A DNA stretch of 64,000 bases from Pseudoflavitalea rhizosphaerae (GCF_003991355.1 NZ_RCSU01000014.1:86727-150726), one strand, 5' to 3'; shown: positions 43,018 through 52,546, numbered from the stretch's first letter. Notes: generated from the sequence alone by a model not told the origin. Translations and numbers: made by a program.

Positions 43018-43047
43018 CGATGAATAGTAATTTACTAAATTTTCTTT

Positions 43048-43746
43048 TCAGTTTACGCTGGCATTGAAGCGGAAACCCACGCCGTGGATGGTTTCCAGTA
43101 CCACCGCAGGGTCCCCTTTGAAGTATTTGCGGAGCTTGGTCATGAATACATCCATACTGCGGCCCAGGAAGTAGTCGTCTTTTCCCCAAACATTGAGCAG
43201 CACTTCTTCGCGTTTGAGAATGCGGTTCGCATGCTCGCACAGGAATTTGAGCAGGTCAGCTTCTTTTTGAGTGAGTGTATAGGTTTCGCTATTTGCATAA
43301 AGCTTGAGGTCTGTATAAGAAAAGCGCAACTCACCGATGGCGAATTCCTGCACCTGGTCTGCATGCAGTTTGCGTGTACGGCGGATGAAGACGTCCATAC
43401 GCAGCAGCAGTTCCTGCATGCTGAAAGGCTTAACGATATAATCATCAGCGCCGGTAAGGAAACCCTTGATGCGGTCCTCTTCCATTGATTTGGCGGTAAT
43501 GAAGAGGATAGGAACTACATCGCTTTGCTGGCGGATCTTTTTGGCAACGGTGAAGCCATCCTTGAAAGGCATCATCACATCGAGTAGACAAATATCTGTT
43601 TGTGTTTTATCGAAATTATCGATGGCTGCCTGTCCATCTGCATAGAGGTCCACTTCATAACCTGCTTCTGTGAGATTGTCTTTTATCACATAACCAAGTG
43701 AGAGATCATCTTCGGCCAGCAGTACTTTTATTTTTTTGGATACCAT
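43048..43746 (-). CDS. OmpR-family response regulator
   Basis: A 232-residue two-domain regulator. The receiver domain (1-120) has the acidic pocket ED at positions 12-13, the phospho-acceptor D56 in DICLLDVMMP, and lysine in FITAKS. A winged-helix DNA-binding domain follows (LTQKEADLLKFLCEHANRILKREEVL...GRSMDVFMTKLRKYF). It is encoded 11 bases downstream of its histidine kinase; target genes are not evident. Confidence 0.95.
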   Translation of the reverse strand: MVSKKIKVLLAEDDLSLGYVIKDNLTEAGYEVDLYADGQAAIDNFDKTQTDICLLDVMMPFKDGFTVAKKIRQQSDVVPILFITAKSMEEDRIKGFLTGADDYIVKPFSMQELLLRMDVFIRRTRKLHADQVQEFAIGELRFSYTDLKLYANSETYTLTQKEADLLKFLCEHANRILKREEVLLNVWGKDDYFLGRSMDVFMTKLRKYFKGDPAVVLETIHGVGFRFNASVN

Positions 43747-43757
43747 AGGTCAGTTGT

Positions 43758-45023
43758 TTAATTGCCGGGCAATAGCATTTTGAATTCAGTTCCGATCCCT
43801 GGGATACTGTTGATGGTGATGGCGCCATGATGAGCGTCGATGATGCGTTTAACGAAGCTCAGCCCTAATCCGAAGCCTTTTACATTGTGGACATCGCCGG
43901 TAGGAACGCGATAAAATTTCTCGAACAATCTTTTGTGGTATTTCTTGTCGATCCCTATTCCGTTGTCTTTTATCGAAATAAATATATGATCATTTTCCTT
44001 TCCGGCGCTTACAATTATTTTGGGTTCTGGTGCATATTTCAGGGCATTCTCAAGAAGGTTCACGATGGCCAGTTCCAGGTGTGCACGGTCTGCCTGCAAT
44101 TCCAGATTTTCTGTTTCTGGTAACTGTAAATCAATAATGGCTTTCTTCTCCAGTGCCAGTGGCCGGATCTTTGCAATGGCTTCATCCAGCAGATCATTTA
44201 CGGAAACGGTTTTTTTCTGGATCGGTAATTCCTTTCTTTCCGTGGTAGCGGCCTGCAGCAGGCGTTCCACCTGTTTTTGCAGGTGCATTGTCTGGTTCTG
44301 GATAATCGAGGCATACTGATGCAGTCTATCAGGTTGCTGGATGATCTTTTCCTGCAGCAGTACATCGGAGGATATCTTCATTACGGCCAGCGGCGTTTTG
44401 AACTCATGGGTGAAATTGTTCACGAAGTCTTTTTGTATCTCGGCCAGGAATTTCTGGCGGTAGAAATAAAAAAGACTGACGGCCAGGCCGGTCAATACAA
44501 TAAAGAGTACAGCGCTGCTGATGAACCAGAAGTTCATTTGGCTCAGCACGTATTTGTTGCGGTGAGGGAAATAGATGAGCACATAATCATGCTGTCTTTC
44601 GTAAACAGGAAAAGGGAACACCAGGGGATCGTAGCGGGCTGCAGCTGCGGTTATGTATTCTCGTGAGATGTATTTTTGTTTTCCTGCATCATAGAAACCG
44701 ATATGTGCATCGGTGAGCACGTCGAAATCGTTGAGTTCATCTTTTAGATACCAGATGAGGGAGTCCTTGTTATATTGAGAGCCTGTTCTGAACAGAAAAT
44801 AATCGGGCGATGGATGTTCGATATAGTCCTGCAGGTGATACACTGGTGAGTCAACCAGTTTTACATCTTCATACACTCCCCGGATACTCTTCACCACGTT
44901 CATGTTGAATGTCTTTTGTTCCAGTGAGTATATTTTGTTGAGCCAGTACAGCTGTACCCCAACAATTGCGATGATGAGCAGGGTTGCTGTGAGCACAATC
45001 CATTTGAGGGTTTTGGAACGCAT
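43758..45023 (-). CDS. Membrane sensor histidine kinase
   Basis: Two transmembrane helices (about residues 8-27 and 165-188 from the start used) flank a sensor domain of roughly 135 residues probably in the periplasm. Then come the HisKA helix with the phospho-acceptor in NFTHEFKTPLAVM, and an ATPase domain with N-box NLLENALKYAPEP, G1 KDNGIGI and G2 GFGLGLSFV. The start is placed at 45023 (MRSKTLKWIVL), where the first helix begins at once; ATGs at 45062 and 45098 are possible. 421 residues. Pairs with the regulator downstream; signal unknown. Confidence 0.92.
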   Translation of the reverse strand: MRSKTLKWIVLTATLLIIAIVGVQLYWLNKIYSLEQKTFNMNVVKSIRGVYEDVKLVDSPVYHLQDYIEHPSPDYFLFRTGSQYNKDSLIWYLKDELNDFDVLTDAHIGFYDAGKQKYISREYITAAAARYDPLVFPFPVYERQHDYVLIYFPHRNKYVLSQMNFWFISSAVLFIVLTGLAVSLFYFYRQKFLAEIQKDFVNNFTHEFKTPLAVMKISSDVLLQEKIIQQPDRLHQYASIIQNQTMHLQKQVERLLQAATTERKELPIQKKTVSVNDLLDEAIAKIRPLALEKKAIIDLQLPETENLELQADRAHLELAIVNLLENALKYAPEPKIIVSAGKENDHIFISIKDNGIGIDKKYHKRLFEKFYRVPTGDVHNVKGFGLGLSFVKRIIDAHHGAITINSIPGIGTEFKMLLPGN

Positions 45024-45148
45024 ACCGTCTATATAAGTACCAATGGCAAATTTGCTTCTCATTATGGACAATAATTTTTTTTGCTGGTCAAACAACATCT
45101 GCTTAACACAAGTTAACTGCCGGTTAAAACGGCAGGTTTTATTTACGG

Positions 45149-45757
45149 CTATGCCGTGCCGTCTTCCTTTGTGGGCGGCGTTTTTCTTTTGACCTCAGTT
45201 CCCGTATTCTTCTTGTATTCTTCCCTGATCAGCGATTGCAGCAGCCTGATCTGATCTGCCTGCGCTTCCATCAGTTTTTTGAACTGTTCTTCCAGGAGCA
45301 GGTCCATTTTCTGATGCAGGGTCCTGATCTCGATCTCCGCTTTCAGGTTCACGATATAATCATTTTCATTCCGCTTGCGGTCTTTTTCCTCCTGCCTGTT
45401 CTGGCTCATCATGATCACTGGCGCCTGTATGGCAGCCAGGCAACTCAGCACCAGGTTCAGCAGGATGAAAGGATAGGGATCGAATCTTTTTTCCTGCGGC
45501 AGTTGCAAATTGAAAATGATCCAGAAAATGAGGATGCCCATAAATAGGAGAATGAATTTCCAGCTGCCTCCAAACCTGGCCACCTTATCTGCGATCCGCT
45601 GGCCGGAGCTAAGCTTCTCCGCTGTTGGCTCTTCAATCTTCTGTAAGATCAGTTTTTCCTGCTCCACTGCCTGGCAAACGATCTCATGCAGCTTCCTGAG
45701 ATGATCATTCTCGGTATTCAGCAGGTTATTAATATATTTTGCTTTTTCGGGATTCAT
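45149..45757 (-). CDS. DUF1003 membrane protein
   Basis: A 202-residue protein with the DUF1003 core: SGQRIADKVARFGGSWKFILLFMGILIFWIIFN and YPFILLNLVLSCLAAIQAPVIMMSQNRQ form two membrane helices joined by the conserved FDPYPF turn. A long charged C-terminal coiled coil follows (RKRNENDYIVNLKAEIEIRTLHQKMDLL...). The family is conserved and of unknown function. It precedes the kinase gene, with a small hairpin (CTGCCG/CGGCAG, 45119-45137) between them. Confidence 0.88.
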   Translation of the reverse strand: MNPEKAKYINNLLNTENDHLRKLHEIVCQAVEQEKLILQKIEEPTAEKLSSGQRIADKVARFGGSWKFILLFMGILIFWIIFNLQLPQEKRFDPYPFILLNLVLSCLAAIQAPVIMMSQNRQEEKDRKRNENDYIVNLKAEIEIRTLHQKMDLLLEEQFKKLMEAQADQIRLLQSLIREEYKKNTGTEVKRKTPPTKEDGTA

Positions 45758-45969
45758 AACAAATCATTTTATATGAAGTTACTGTTTCGGATGCACACCT
45801 GAGCAGCTGCTTAGCCAACCGTTAACACTCGTTAAACCGCGGTTAAGCGGGCTCCAAAAAAGCAAATGGAAAATAAATATGGATAGCTTTATGCCGTAAT
45901 CAATCTATTTCGGGGGAACAATAATAAATTAAGCAATAGCATAAATTAGGTTTGTATTAGGGGTTTTTA

Positions 45970-46010
45970 TGAACGTCGTACAGGGATAAGTACGGCGTTT
46001 TTTTATTTTG
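45970..46010 (+). terminator. Orphan intrinsic terminator
   Basis: AACGTCGTAC/GTACGGCGTT stem (one G-U pair) with a loop of eight bases, followed by a run of T and ATTTT. No plus-strand gene precedes it; a promoter-like TAGGTTTG box lies about 16 bases upstream. Confidence 0.8.
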
Positions 46011-46079
46011 TTCGTGTGGAGATAGGTTGGGTGTTGATGAAGGGTGGGCCGGGCGCAAAGGATATGCAGGAGCGGTTGG

Positions 46080-46169
46080 GAAACAAACCGGCGCGGGAGG
46101 ATTTTGGTTGAGCTTTGGGTTGGTGGGATTGGGCGGTGGTGCTGAGCCGGGCCTTTTCGCTTATGTTTC
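46080..46169 (-). repeat. GAAACA...TTGTTTC element, copy B1
   Basis: On the minus strand it starts GAAACATAAGCGAAAA and ends GGTTTGTTTC, 90 bases long. It shares the blocks GAAACATAAGCGAAAA, CCAATCCCACCAA and AGCTCAA with copy B2, which lies in the opposite orientation about 270 bases away. Confidence 0.7.
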
Positions 46170-46437
46170 CTAGACCGCCACTGCATATCACTTTGCGCCC
46201 CACCTCTCCGGACGTGTAACACCAATTGGATCCCTGCTTCCTTCACTCACTCAATAAAAAAGGAAAGGGGGGATGGGGAAAGAGTGCATCACTCAAAGTA
46301 AACGTTGCATTGGGTGCTTGAGTAAGTTAGTGGTTGATAGATTGATGCGGCCATAAATATTTCAAAAAAATTGCCGGGCTAACAATGATGCCTATGCGGA
46401 AGGGGCCGGGAGCGCGGGGATGGGGAAAAGGGCCTAT

Positions 46438-46528
46438 GAAACATAAGCGAAAAAGCTCAATAGAAATACTACAGTCCAATCCCACCAAACCATAGCTCAA
46501 ATAACTACCCAAAGCGTTGGCTTGTTTC
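46438..46528 (+). repeat. GAAACA...TTGTTTC element, copy B2
   Basis: 91 bases, GAAACATAAGCGAAAA ... GGCTTGTTTC. Forms an inverted pair with B1 and shares its right end with copy A at 29832-29917. The two ends are complementary (GAAAC-AAGC/GCTT-GTTTC), so the RNA or single strand could fold into one long hairpin. Confidence 0.7.
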
Positions 46529-46583
46529 ATCAGCCCGACTTCACCATCTCCCGATCCCGGCTTCCCCAAAATCCGGCATGCAT

Positions 46584-46610
46584 AAAAAAAGCCCCGGCCA
46601 AACCGGGGCT
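46584..46610 (-). terminator. Terminator after secDF
   Basis: On the minus strand, AGCCCCGG/CCGGGGCT (eight perfect pairs, five-base loop) followed by seven T; 22 bases after the secDF stop. Confidence 0.92.
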
Positions 46611-46632
46611 CCAATATAATCTTCAAGAGATG

Positions 46633-49600
46633 TTATGCTTTCTTAGCAACAGGCGCTTTCGGTTTTACCGGAGCTGACGCTGTATTTGCTTTCGGAACTT
46701 CACCAAGTGGTTTGTCTTTTCCAAAGTCAACCAGGATCGGAGCTGATACAAAGATAGAAGAGTACACACCAGTCAATACACCAATCAGCATCGCAAATGC
46801 GAAGCCTTTTGTTACCTCGCCACCTACCAGGAAGAGGATCAGGATGGTCAGGAACACCGTGAAGGATGTCATGATGGTACGGCTCAGTGTATCGTTGATC
46901 GCTTTGTTGATGATGGTAGTCTTGTCTGCTCCAACCATTTCGCGGCTGTATTCGCGGATACGGTCGAACACGATCACCTTATCGTTCATCGAGAAGCCGA
47001 TCACCGTCAGGATCGCAGCAATGAAGTGCTGGTCAACTTCCAGTGAGAATGGCATTACGTCTTTCAGGAAGGAGAATACTGCCAGGGTAACCAGTACGTC
47101 GTGCAGCAGACCTACGATGGTACCGAGTGAATACCTCCAGTCGCGGAAACGTAGAAGGATATACGCTGCGATGATGAACAGGCTCCAGAAAGTTGCCCAT
47201 TGAGCGCCTTTTTTCAGGTCATCGGAGATAGTAGCATCTACACGTTTGAAGCCCTGTACGTATTTGGTTGCAAAATCTTCATGTGTGGCGCCTTCTTTCA
47301 GGAAGGGCTTCAGGCCTTCATAAAGTTTGTTCTGAACGGCTGAGTCGCCAACAGTTCCAGCCTGTTCGATCATGTAATCTGTAGTGATGTCGAGCTGGTT
47401 GGTGGCCCCGTAGGTTTTCACCACAGGGGTTGCCTGGAAGGCATGCTCGAGAGCAACACGTACTTTCTCGGGGCTTGTGGGCTTATCGAATTTCACCACG
47501 TAGCTGCGGCCACCGGAGAATTCAACACCATATTTGAAGCCGTTGATCAGTGCGCCGATACCCAATGCAAGGATCACAAAGGATACAACATAGGTTTTCT
47601 TACGCAGTTCGATGAACTTGTATGCGGCATGCTTGAACACTTTACGGCTCAGCGGAGTGAAGTAGTTGAAGTGACGGTTCTTTCTTGTCCAGAAATCGCT
47701 GATCAGTCTTGATACCAGGATACCGCAGAAGAGCGACAGGATGATACCGATGATCTGAGTGGTAGCGAAGCCGAGTACAGGACCAAGACCGAAATAGAAC
47801 AGGATGATAGCGGTGAGGAGGTTGGTGATGTGGGCGTCGAATACAGGCGCCATGGAGCGCTTGTAGCCGTCGATCACAGCCTGCTGGTAACTCTTGCCTT
47901 TGGTGAGTTCTTCCTTGATACGTTCGAAGATCAGTACGTTGGTGTCTACCGCAATACCGATGGTGAGTACCAGACCTGCGATACCGGGAGCGGTGAGCGT
48001 AGCGCCCATGGCACTGAGCACACCCACGGTGAAGAGCAGGTTGAGGATGAGGGCAATGTTTGCCACCCAGCCACCGGTGTTATAGTAAACGATCATCAGG
48101 ATGAAGATCACTGCGAAAGCGATAGCGAAAGAAAGCATACCACCTTTAACAGCAGCCTGACCGAGTGTAGGACCTACTACTTGTTCCTGAACGATCTTGG
48201 CAGGCGCTTCCAGTTTACCTGATTTCAGGATGCTGGCGATGTCCTGCGCTTCTTCGATCACGAGCTGACGGTTTTGTGTACCGCGGCCCATGGTGATGCG
48301 GGAGCTGCCGCCATCGATCTTTTGTTGAACATTCGGTGCCGTATAAACGATATCGTCCAGTACGATGGCAATCGACTTACCGATATTCTTTTCAGTCATA
48401 CGTGCCCAGGTGCTGGCGCCTGCAGGGGTCATGTTCATAGTAACCAGAACCTCGTTGGTAACGGGGTCGAACTCCTGTTTGGCATCTTCGATGGCTTCGC
48501 CTTCCAGTTCTGCGCCTTCTTTACCCGGAACGGTTTTGATAGCGTAGAGATTGAGGGCAGGGATCAGGGTGCCATTGGCATTCCTTTCCTGTTTGCCCCA
48601 GAGGAATTTGATATTGCCTGGGAAGTTATTACGGACTGCAGGGATAGCGAGGTAGCTGTTTACGGCGCCTGTATCCTGCAGACGGGATGTTCCGATGAAG
48701 TTGGAATATACAACGCGGCCAGAAGTTGGATCCTGCTGTGGTTGTGCAGGGAACAGTTTCTGGAAGAGAGGATTCATTTTGGACGAGTCCACTTTTGCAG
48801 AGCTGCTGGTATCAGGAATGATATTGCCGAGTGAGTCCACTTTGTTGCCACCTGCGAGATAGCCTTCGAGTGTTTTGTCGGCAGCCTGCAGTGAGCCCGC
48901 GATTTGCTCCAGTGTGTATACTTCCCAGAATTGCAGGTTGGCAGTTGATTGCAGGTATTTCCTTACGCGCTCGGGATCGCTGGCGCCGGCCAGTTCCACA
49001 GTGATGATGCCTTTGGTTTCATCCAGTGAAATGGTAGGTTGGGCAACACCGAATTTATCGATACGCTTTCTCAGTACCTCGTAGGTTTGAGTCATCGCGT
49101 TGTTCGCCTGCTCATTGATAAAGGTGGTAACCTGGTTATCGGATGCAGTGTTGGCGAGTTTGTTATTGGGATTGGCGAAATGAGGAGCCATGCGGGCGCC
49201 GGCATTCACTTCTTTAAAAGCAGTAGCAAAGAGAGCGATATAGTTTTGATCGCTGTTCAGCTTTAACTGGTTAGCCCTTTCGATAGCTTTAACGATCTGT
49301 GGGTCCTTGGGATTATTGGCCAGGCCTTTGATCAGTCCGTCCAGTGCGATATCGAGTGTTACGTTGATACCACCCTGAAGGTCGAGACCGAGTCTCAGCT
49401 CGCTTTCTTTAGCTTTCTGGTAAGTCTGTCCCCACCATGTGATCCTGGTGTCGGCAGTGCTGTCAAGCAGTTCCTGCTTGCGTTTTCTCAGCAGTTGGTC
49501 CAGTGTGTCCTGATAAAGGGCAGCAGCTTCTTTGTCGCCCGGGAACTTACTTGCGGCTGTAGGGTAGGCTCTTTTGATCTGCTGCAAGGCTTTCTCACCC

Positions 49601-49698
49601 ATGGCCTTTTCGTGCTTGTTCACGAACCAGGTAAAAGAAAGCTGGTACAGCGAGATGCCTATTAAAAGGGCTGTAAAAATGCTAACCAGTGCTCTCAT
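46633..49698 (-). CDS. secDF: Fused protein translocase subunits SecD-SecF
   Basis: Accessory membrane protein of the Sec translocon that uses the proton gradient to pull proteins across the inner membrane. From the ATG at 49698 (MRALVSIFTALLIG) it has 1021 residues; a TTG 33 bases upstream is less likely. The SecD half has a first helix, a large periplasmic domain (VTVELAGASDPERVRKYL) and five helices with IAVDTNVLIFERIKEEL. The SecF half starts near residue 710 with the GVEFSGGRSYVV motif and ends in MNDKVIVFDRIRE helices. A Lys/Pro/Ala tail follows. The fusion is usual in Bacteroidota. Confidence 0.96.
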   Translation of the reverse strand: MRALVSIFTALLIGISLYQLSFTWFVNKHEKAMGEKALQQIKRAYPTAASKFPGDKEAAALYQDTLDQLLRKRKQELLDSTADTRITWWGQTYQKAKESELRLGLDLQGGINVTLDIALDGLIKGLANNPKDPQIVKAIERANQLKLNSDQNYIALFATAFKEVNAGARMAPHFANPNNKLANTASDNQVTTFINEQANNAMTQTYEVLRKRIDKFGVAQPTISLDETKGIITVELAGASDPERVRKYLQSTANLQFWEVYTLEQIAGSLQAADKTLEGYLAGGNKVDSLGNIIPDTSSSAKVDSSKMNPLFQKLFPAQPQQDPTSGRVVYSNFIGTSRLQDTGAVNSYLAIPAVRNNFPGNIKFLWGKQERNANGTLIPALNLYAIKTVPGKEGAELEGEAIEDAKQEFDPVTNEVLVTMNMTPAGASTWARMTEKNIGKSIAIVLDDIVYTAPNVQQKIDGGSSRITMGRGTQNRQLVIEEAQDIASILKSGKLEAPAKIVQEQVVGPTLGQAAVKGGMLSFAIAFAVIFILMIVYYNTGGWVANIALILNLLFTVGVLSAMGATLTAPGIAGLVLTIGIAVDTNVLIFERIKEELTKGKSYQQAVIDGYKRSMAPVFDAHITNLLTAIILFYFGLGPVLGFATTQIIGIILSLFCGILVSRLISDFWTRKNRHFNYFTPLSRKVFKHAAYKFIELRKKTYVVSFVILALGIGALINGFKYGVEFSGGRSYVVKFDKPTSPEKVRVALEHAFQATPVVKTYGATNQLDITTDYMIEQAGTVGDSAVQNKLYEGLKPFLKEGATHEDFATKYVQGFKRVDATISDDLKKGAQWATFWSLFIIAAYILLRFRDWRYSLGTIVGLLHDVLVTLAVFSFLKDVMPFSLEVDQHFIAAILTVIGFSMNDKVIVFDRIREYSREMVGADKTTIINKAINDTLSRTIMTSFTVFLTILILFLVGGEVTKGFAFAMLIGVLTGVYSSIFVSAPILVDFGKDKPLGEVPKANTASAPVKPKAPVAKKA

Positions 49699-49887
49699 TT
49701 CAGTGTTGTTTATTTTTTTAGGAGTTGGCAAAGATAGGGTTTTCAGGCAGAATCGGAAATACGAAAATCAGGCTGCCAGAGGGGTATCTAACTCCTGTCC
49801 GGACTGGGATTCCGGGCATTTCTGAACCAATTTCAATATGACCTGCAACTGTTATCAAACTTTGCGTGGATTTTGTAATTTTCGGGA

Positions 49888-51222
49888 ATGAAAATACGTG
49901 TTCTGGCGCTGATTTGCTTATCCTCTTATCTTTTTTTGTCATGCAAACATCAGAAAGAGATAAAGAACCTGTCCGAAAAACGCATTGAAGAAGCCGCTGT
50001 AACCCAGCCCCCGCCTGTATTACCGGCCGAAATACCAACCGGGAAGACAGACTCCCTGCTTGTATCTATTTTACAGCAATACCCGCAGTATTTCGATTCC
50101 ATCCTGCGTAAACCTGATGATTACCGGCTGCAGATCATCTACACGCAGATCGATCGCGGCCCCAACAACATGCCTGTTTTCACTCCTTATTATTACCAGG
50201 TGGATCCCAACCGGTACTTTTACCCGGCCAGCACCGTCAAAATGCCAACGGCATTACTGGCCCTGCAAAAGCTCCGCGAAATGAAACTGCCGGGCGTGAA
50301 CAAGTTCACCACGATGGTTACCGACAGCGCCTACAGCCGGCAAACGCCAGTATTCAATGATCCCACCACGCCGGACGGCAAGCCCAATGTCGCCCAATAC
50401 ATCCGGAAAATTTTTATGGTAAGCGATAATGATGCGTATAATCGTCTGTATGAATTCCTTGGGCAGGAATACCTCAATGAACAACTTCGAAAGAAAGGAT
50501 ATTCATCCGCCGAAATCATTCATCACCTGGAAGTGGTGATGACGCAGGACGAGAACCGTCATACCAATCCGGTTACTTTTCTCGGTCCCGCCGGCGACAC
50601 GCTCTTTCATCAACCCATGCAGGTGAGCGCGCTCGCGCCGGTGGCGCGTCATGATCTTCTCGGCACAGGCTTCGAACGCAATGGCCAACTGGTGAACCAA
50701 CCCTTCGATTTTTCAAGAAAGAACCGCATCAGTCTTGAAGACCTGACCGGTATTCTCAAGGCTATTCTCTTCCCGCAGGCAGTAAGTGAGCAGCAACGTT
50801 TCAATATCGATGCGGATGATTACCGTTTCGTATGGAAATACATGAGCCAGTACCCGCAGGAAAGCGTGTACCCGCCTTATGATACCAGCTTCCAGGACGC
50901 TTATGCCAAATACCTTTATTACGGAGCGGAGAAAGGCGGCCTGCCCAAACAGTTCCGCATCTTCAACAAGATCGGCGACGCTTATGGTTTCCTGGTGGAC
51001 GCTGCCTACTTCGCAGACTTCGGCAGAAAGATCGAATTCATGCTCTCCGCCACCATCCTCGCCAATAAAGATGGCGTGTTCAACGACAGCAAATATGATT
51101 ATGAGACCATCGGTTTTCCATTCATGAAGAACCTCGGACGCGTGATTTATGAATATGAATTAAAAAGGACCCGGAAAAACGCCCCCGATTTGAATGAGTT
51201 CAAATTGTTGTATGATAAGTAA
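49888..51222 (+). CDS. Class A beta-lactamase-like serine hydrolase, lipoprotein
   Basis: A 444-residue serine hydrolase of the beta-lactamase/DD-peptidase fold. The N-terminus is a lipoprotein signal with cysteine 19 in LFLSC. The active-site SxxK is S115-T-V-K118 in YPASTVKMPTALLAL, and the SDN motif is S179-D-N181. A KIGDAYG segment near the C-terminus stands where KTG is expected. The KTG replacement and the long insertions make a classical beta-lactamase unlikely; it may act on peptidoglycan or other amides. Anchored to a membrane, facing the periplasm. Confidence 0.85.
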   Translation: MKIRVLALICLSSYLFLSCKHQKEIKNLSEKRIEEAAVTQPPPVLPAEIPTGKTDSLLVSILQQYPQYFDSILRKPDDYRLQIIYTQIDRGPNNMPVFTPYYYQVDPNRYFYPASTVKMPTALLALQKLREMKLPGVNKFTTMVTDSAYSRQTPVFNDPTTPDGKPNVAQYIRKIFMVSDNDAYNRLYEFLGQEYLNEQLRKKGYSSAEIIHHLEVVMTQDENRHTNPVTFLGPAGDTLFHQPMQVSALAPVARHDLLGTGFERNGQLVNQPFDFSRKNRISLEDLTGILKAILFPQAVSEQQRFNIDADDYRFVWKYMSQYPQESVYPPYDTSFQDAYAKYLYYGAEKGGLPKQFRIFNKIGDAYGFLVDAAYFADFGRKIEFMLSATILANKDGVFNDSKYDYETIGFPFMKNLGRVIYEYELKRTRKNAPDLNEFKLLYDK

Positions 51223-51254
51223 GAAATCCCAAAGACCGAATGGCCGTTATGCCT

Positions 51255-51262
51255 TACTTTTG
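51255..51262 (+). promoter_or_regulatory. -7 box of the aminotransferase gene
   Basis: TACTTTTG matches TAnnTTTG exactly, 33 bases before the ATG; the -33 element is weak. Confidence 0.45.
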
Positions 51263-51295
51263 CGTCTCACGTAAAGCAAGCAACAGACAAACATT

Positions 51296-52486
51296 ATGCA
51301 ACTATCATCCCGATTGAACCTTTTCAACGAGCCAGAGACGTTGAAAATGGCAAAGCTCGGCCGCGAACTGCGCGCCAAAGGCTTCGATGTAATTGACCTG
51401 AGTTTGGGCGAACCCGATTTCGATACCCCTGAACACATCAAAGAGGCAGCGAAGAAAGCTATTGACGACAACTACAGCCACTACACGCCTGTAGCCGGTT
51501 ACCCCGATCTGCGTGAAGCGGTTTGTTTCAAGCTGAAGCGCGATAATAACCTGGACTACAAACCAGAGAACATCATCGTTTCTACCGGCGCCAAGCAAAG
51601 CCTCGCCAACGTGGTACTTGCCACTGTGAGCAAAGGTGATGAAGTAGTGATCCCAACTCCATACTGGGTTACCTACTCTGAGATCGTGAAGCTGGGCGAA
51701 GGTGTTTGCAAACTCGTTTCCACTTCCGTTGAAAATAAATACAAGATCACGCCTGCTCAACTCGAAGCGGCGATCACCGATAAAACAAGACTGTTCATCT
51801 TTTCTTCTCCCTGTAACCCCAGCGGTTCAGTGTACAGCAAAGCCGAACTGGAAGGACTGGCAGAAGTGTTCCGCAAACACCCCAATGTATTCATCCTCTC
51901 CGATGAGATCTATGAGTATATCAACTTCGTGGGAAAGCATGAGAGCATTGCTCAGTTCGAAGACCTGAAAGACCGCGTGATCGTGCTCAATGGTCTGAGT
52001 AAAGGTTTCGCCATGACTGGTTACCGTCTTGGTTATATAGCCGCGCATCCTGATGTGGTGAAAGCCTGCGAAAAACTCCAGGGGCAATTCACCAGCGGTA
52101 CTAACAGTATCACGCAGCGTGCTGCTATCGTGGCGCTCACTTCCGATCTGCGTCCTACGCAGGTGATGGTGGAAGAGTTCGCAAGAAGGAAGAAGCGTGT
52201 ACTGGAGATCATTAACGCTATTCCCGGACTGGAACTGGCCGAACCCGATGGGGCTTTCTATGTTTTCCCGATCGTGAGCAGCTATTTCGGTAAATCCGAT
52301 GGTAATGAAACCATCAAGGATGCCGATGATCTGTGCATGTATATTCTCAACAATGCGCATGTGTCTACCGTAACAGGCCGTGCATTTGGAGAGCCAACCT
52401 GCATCCGCATCTCTTTTGCGAACAGCATGGAGAAGATCGAAGAAGGATGGAAGAGGATCAGCGCAGCGCTGGCAAAATTGAAGTAG
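51296..52486 (+). CDS. Class I PLP-dependent aminotransferase (aspartate-type)
   Basis: A 396-residue fold-type I aminotransferase of the AspB/AspC subgroup I-gamma kind. SSPCNPSGSVYSK holds the substrate loop, LSDEIYEYINF the PLP-ring aspartate and tyrosine, the PLP lysine lies in VLNGLSKGFAMTGYRLGY, and the C-terminal arginine in CIRISFANSM binds the carboxylate. Most likely aspartate:2-oxoglutarate transamination, though prephenate or other substrates are possible. Monocistronic, with a terminator directly downstream. Confidence 0.92.
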   Translation: MQLSSRLNLFNEPETLKMAKLGRELRAKGFDVIDLSLGEPDFDTPEHIKEAAKKAIDDNYSHYTPVAGYPDLREAVCFKLKRDNNLDYKPENIIVSTGAKQSLANVVLATVSKGDEVVIPTPYWVTYSEIVKLGEGVCKLVSTSVENKYKITPAQLEAAITDKTRLFIFSSPCNPSGSVYSKAELEGLAEVFRKHPNVFILSDEIYEYINFVGKHESIAQFEDLKDRVIVLNGLSKGFAMTGYRLGYIAAHPDVVKACEKLQGQFTSGTNSITQRAAIVALTSDLRPTQVMVEEFARRKKRVLEIINAIPGLELAEPDGAFYVFPIVSSYFGKSDGNETIKDADDLCMYILNNAHVSTVTGRAFGEPTCIRISFANSMEKIEEGWKRISAALAKLK

Positions 52487-52509
52487 TAAGAGAATACTTA
52501 TAAATGATA

Positions 52510-52546
52510 AACTCCGGCAATGCGTAAGCGCTGCCGGAGTTTTTTA
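52510..52546 (+). terminator. Terminator after aminotransferase gene
   Basis: AACTCCGGCA (52510-52519)/TGCCGGAGTT (52532-52541), ten perfect pairs, with an inner GCG/CGC stem and a T run. It marks the left edge of the AT-rich cassette that follows. Confidence 0.92.

Larger units (their letters stand above)
45758..46632. other. Gene-free 875-base region with repeats and an orphan terminator
   Basis: Contains no supportable gene. From left to right: the upstream region of the DUF1003 gene; a TAGGTTTG -7-like box at 45947-45954 followed 20 bases later by a plus-strand terminator (45970-46010) that serves no gene; two inverted copies of the GAAACA...TTGTTTC element (46080-46169 and 46438-46528); and the secDF terminator. 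ORFs of 66-105 codons exist on the minus strand but follow the repeat copies and look spurious. Confidence 0.6.

Noticed and set aside
45119..45137. Terminator between the DUF1003 and kinase genes
   Set aside because: The CTGCCG/CGGCAG stem lacks a T run on the minus strand; on the plus strand it has GTTTT but no gene ends there.
29832..46528. CRISPR-like repeats, because of GAAAC ends
   Set aside because: Only three dispersed, diverged copies in both orientations; no regular spacers and no cas genes.
46003..46626. Minus-strand ORFs of 66-105 codons between secDF and the DUF1003 gene
   Set aside because: They follow the repeat copies B1 and B2, lie in different frames, and overlap terminators; composition is not that of the neighbouring genes.
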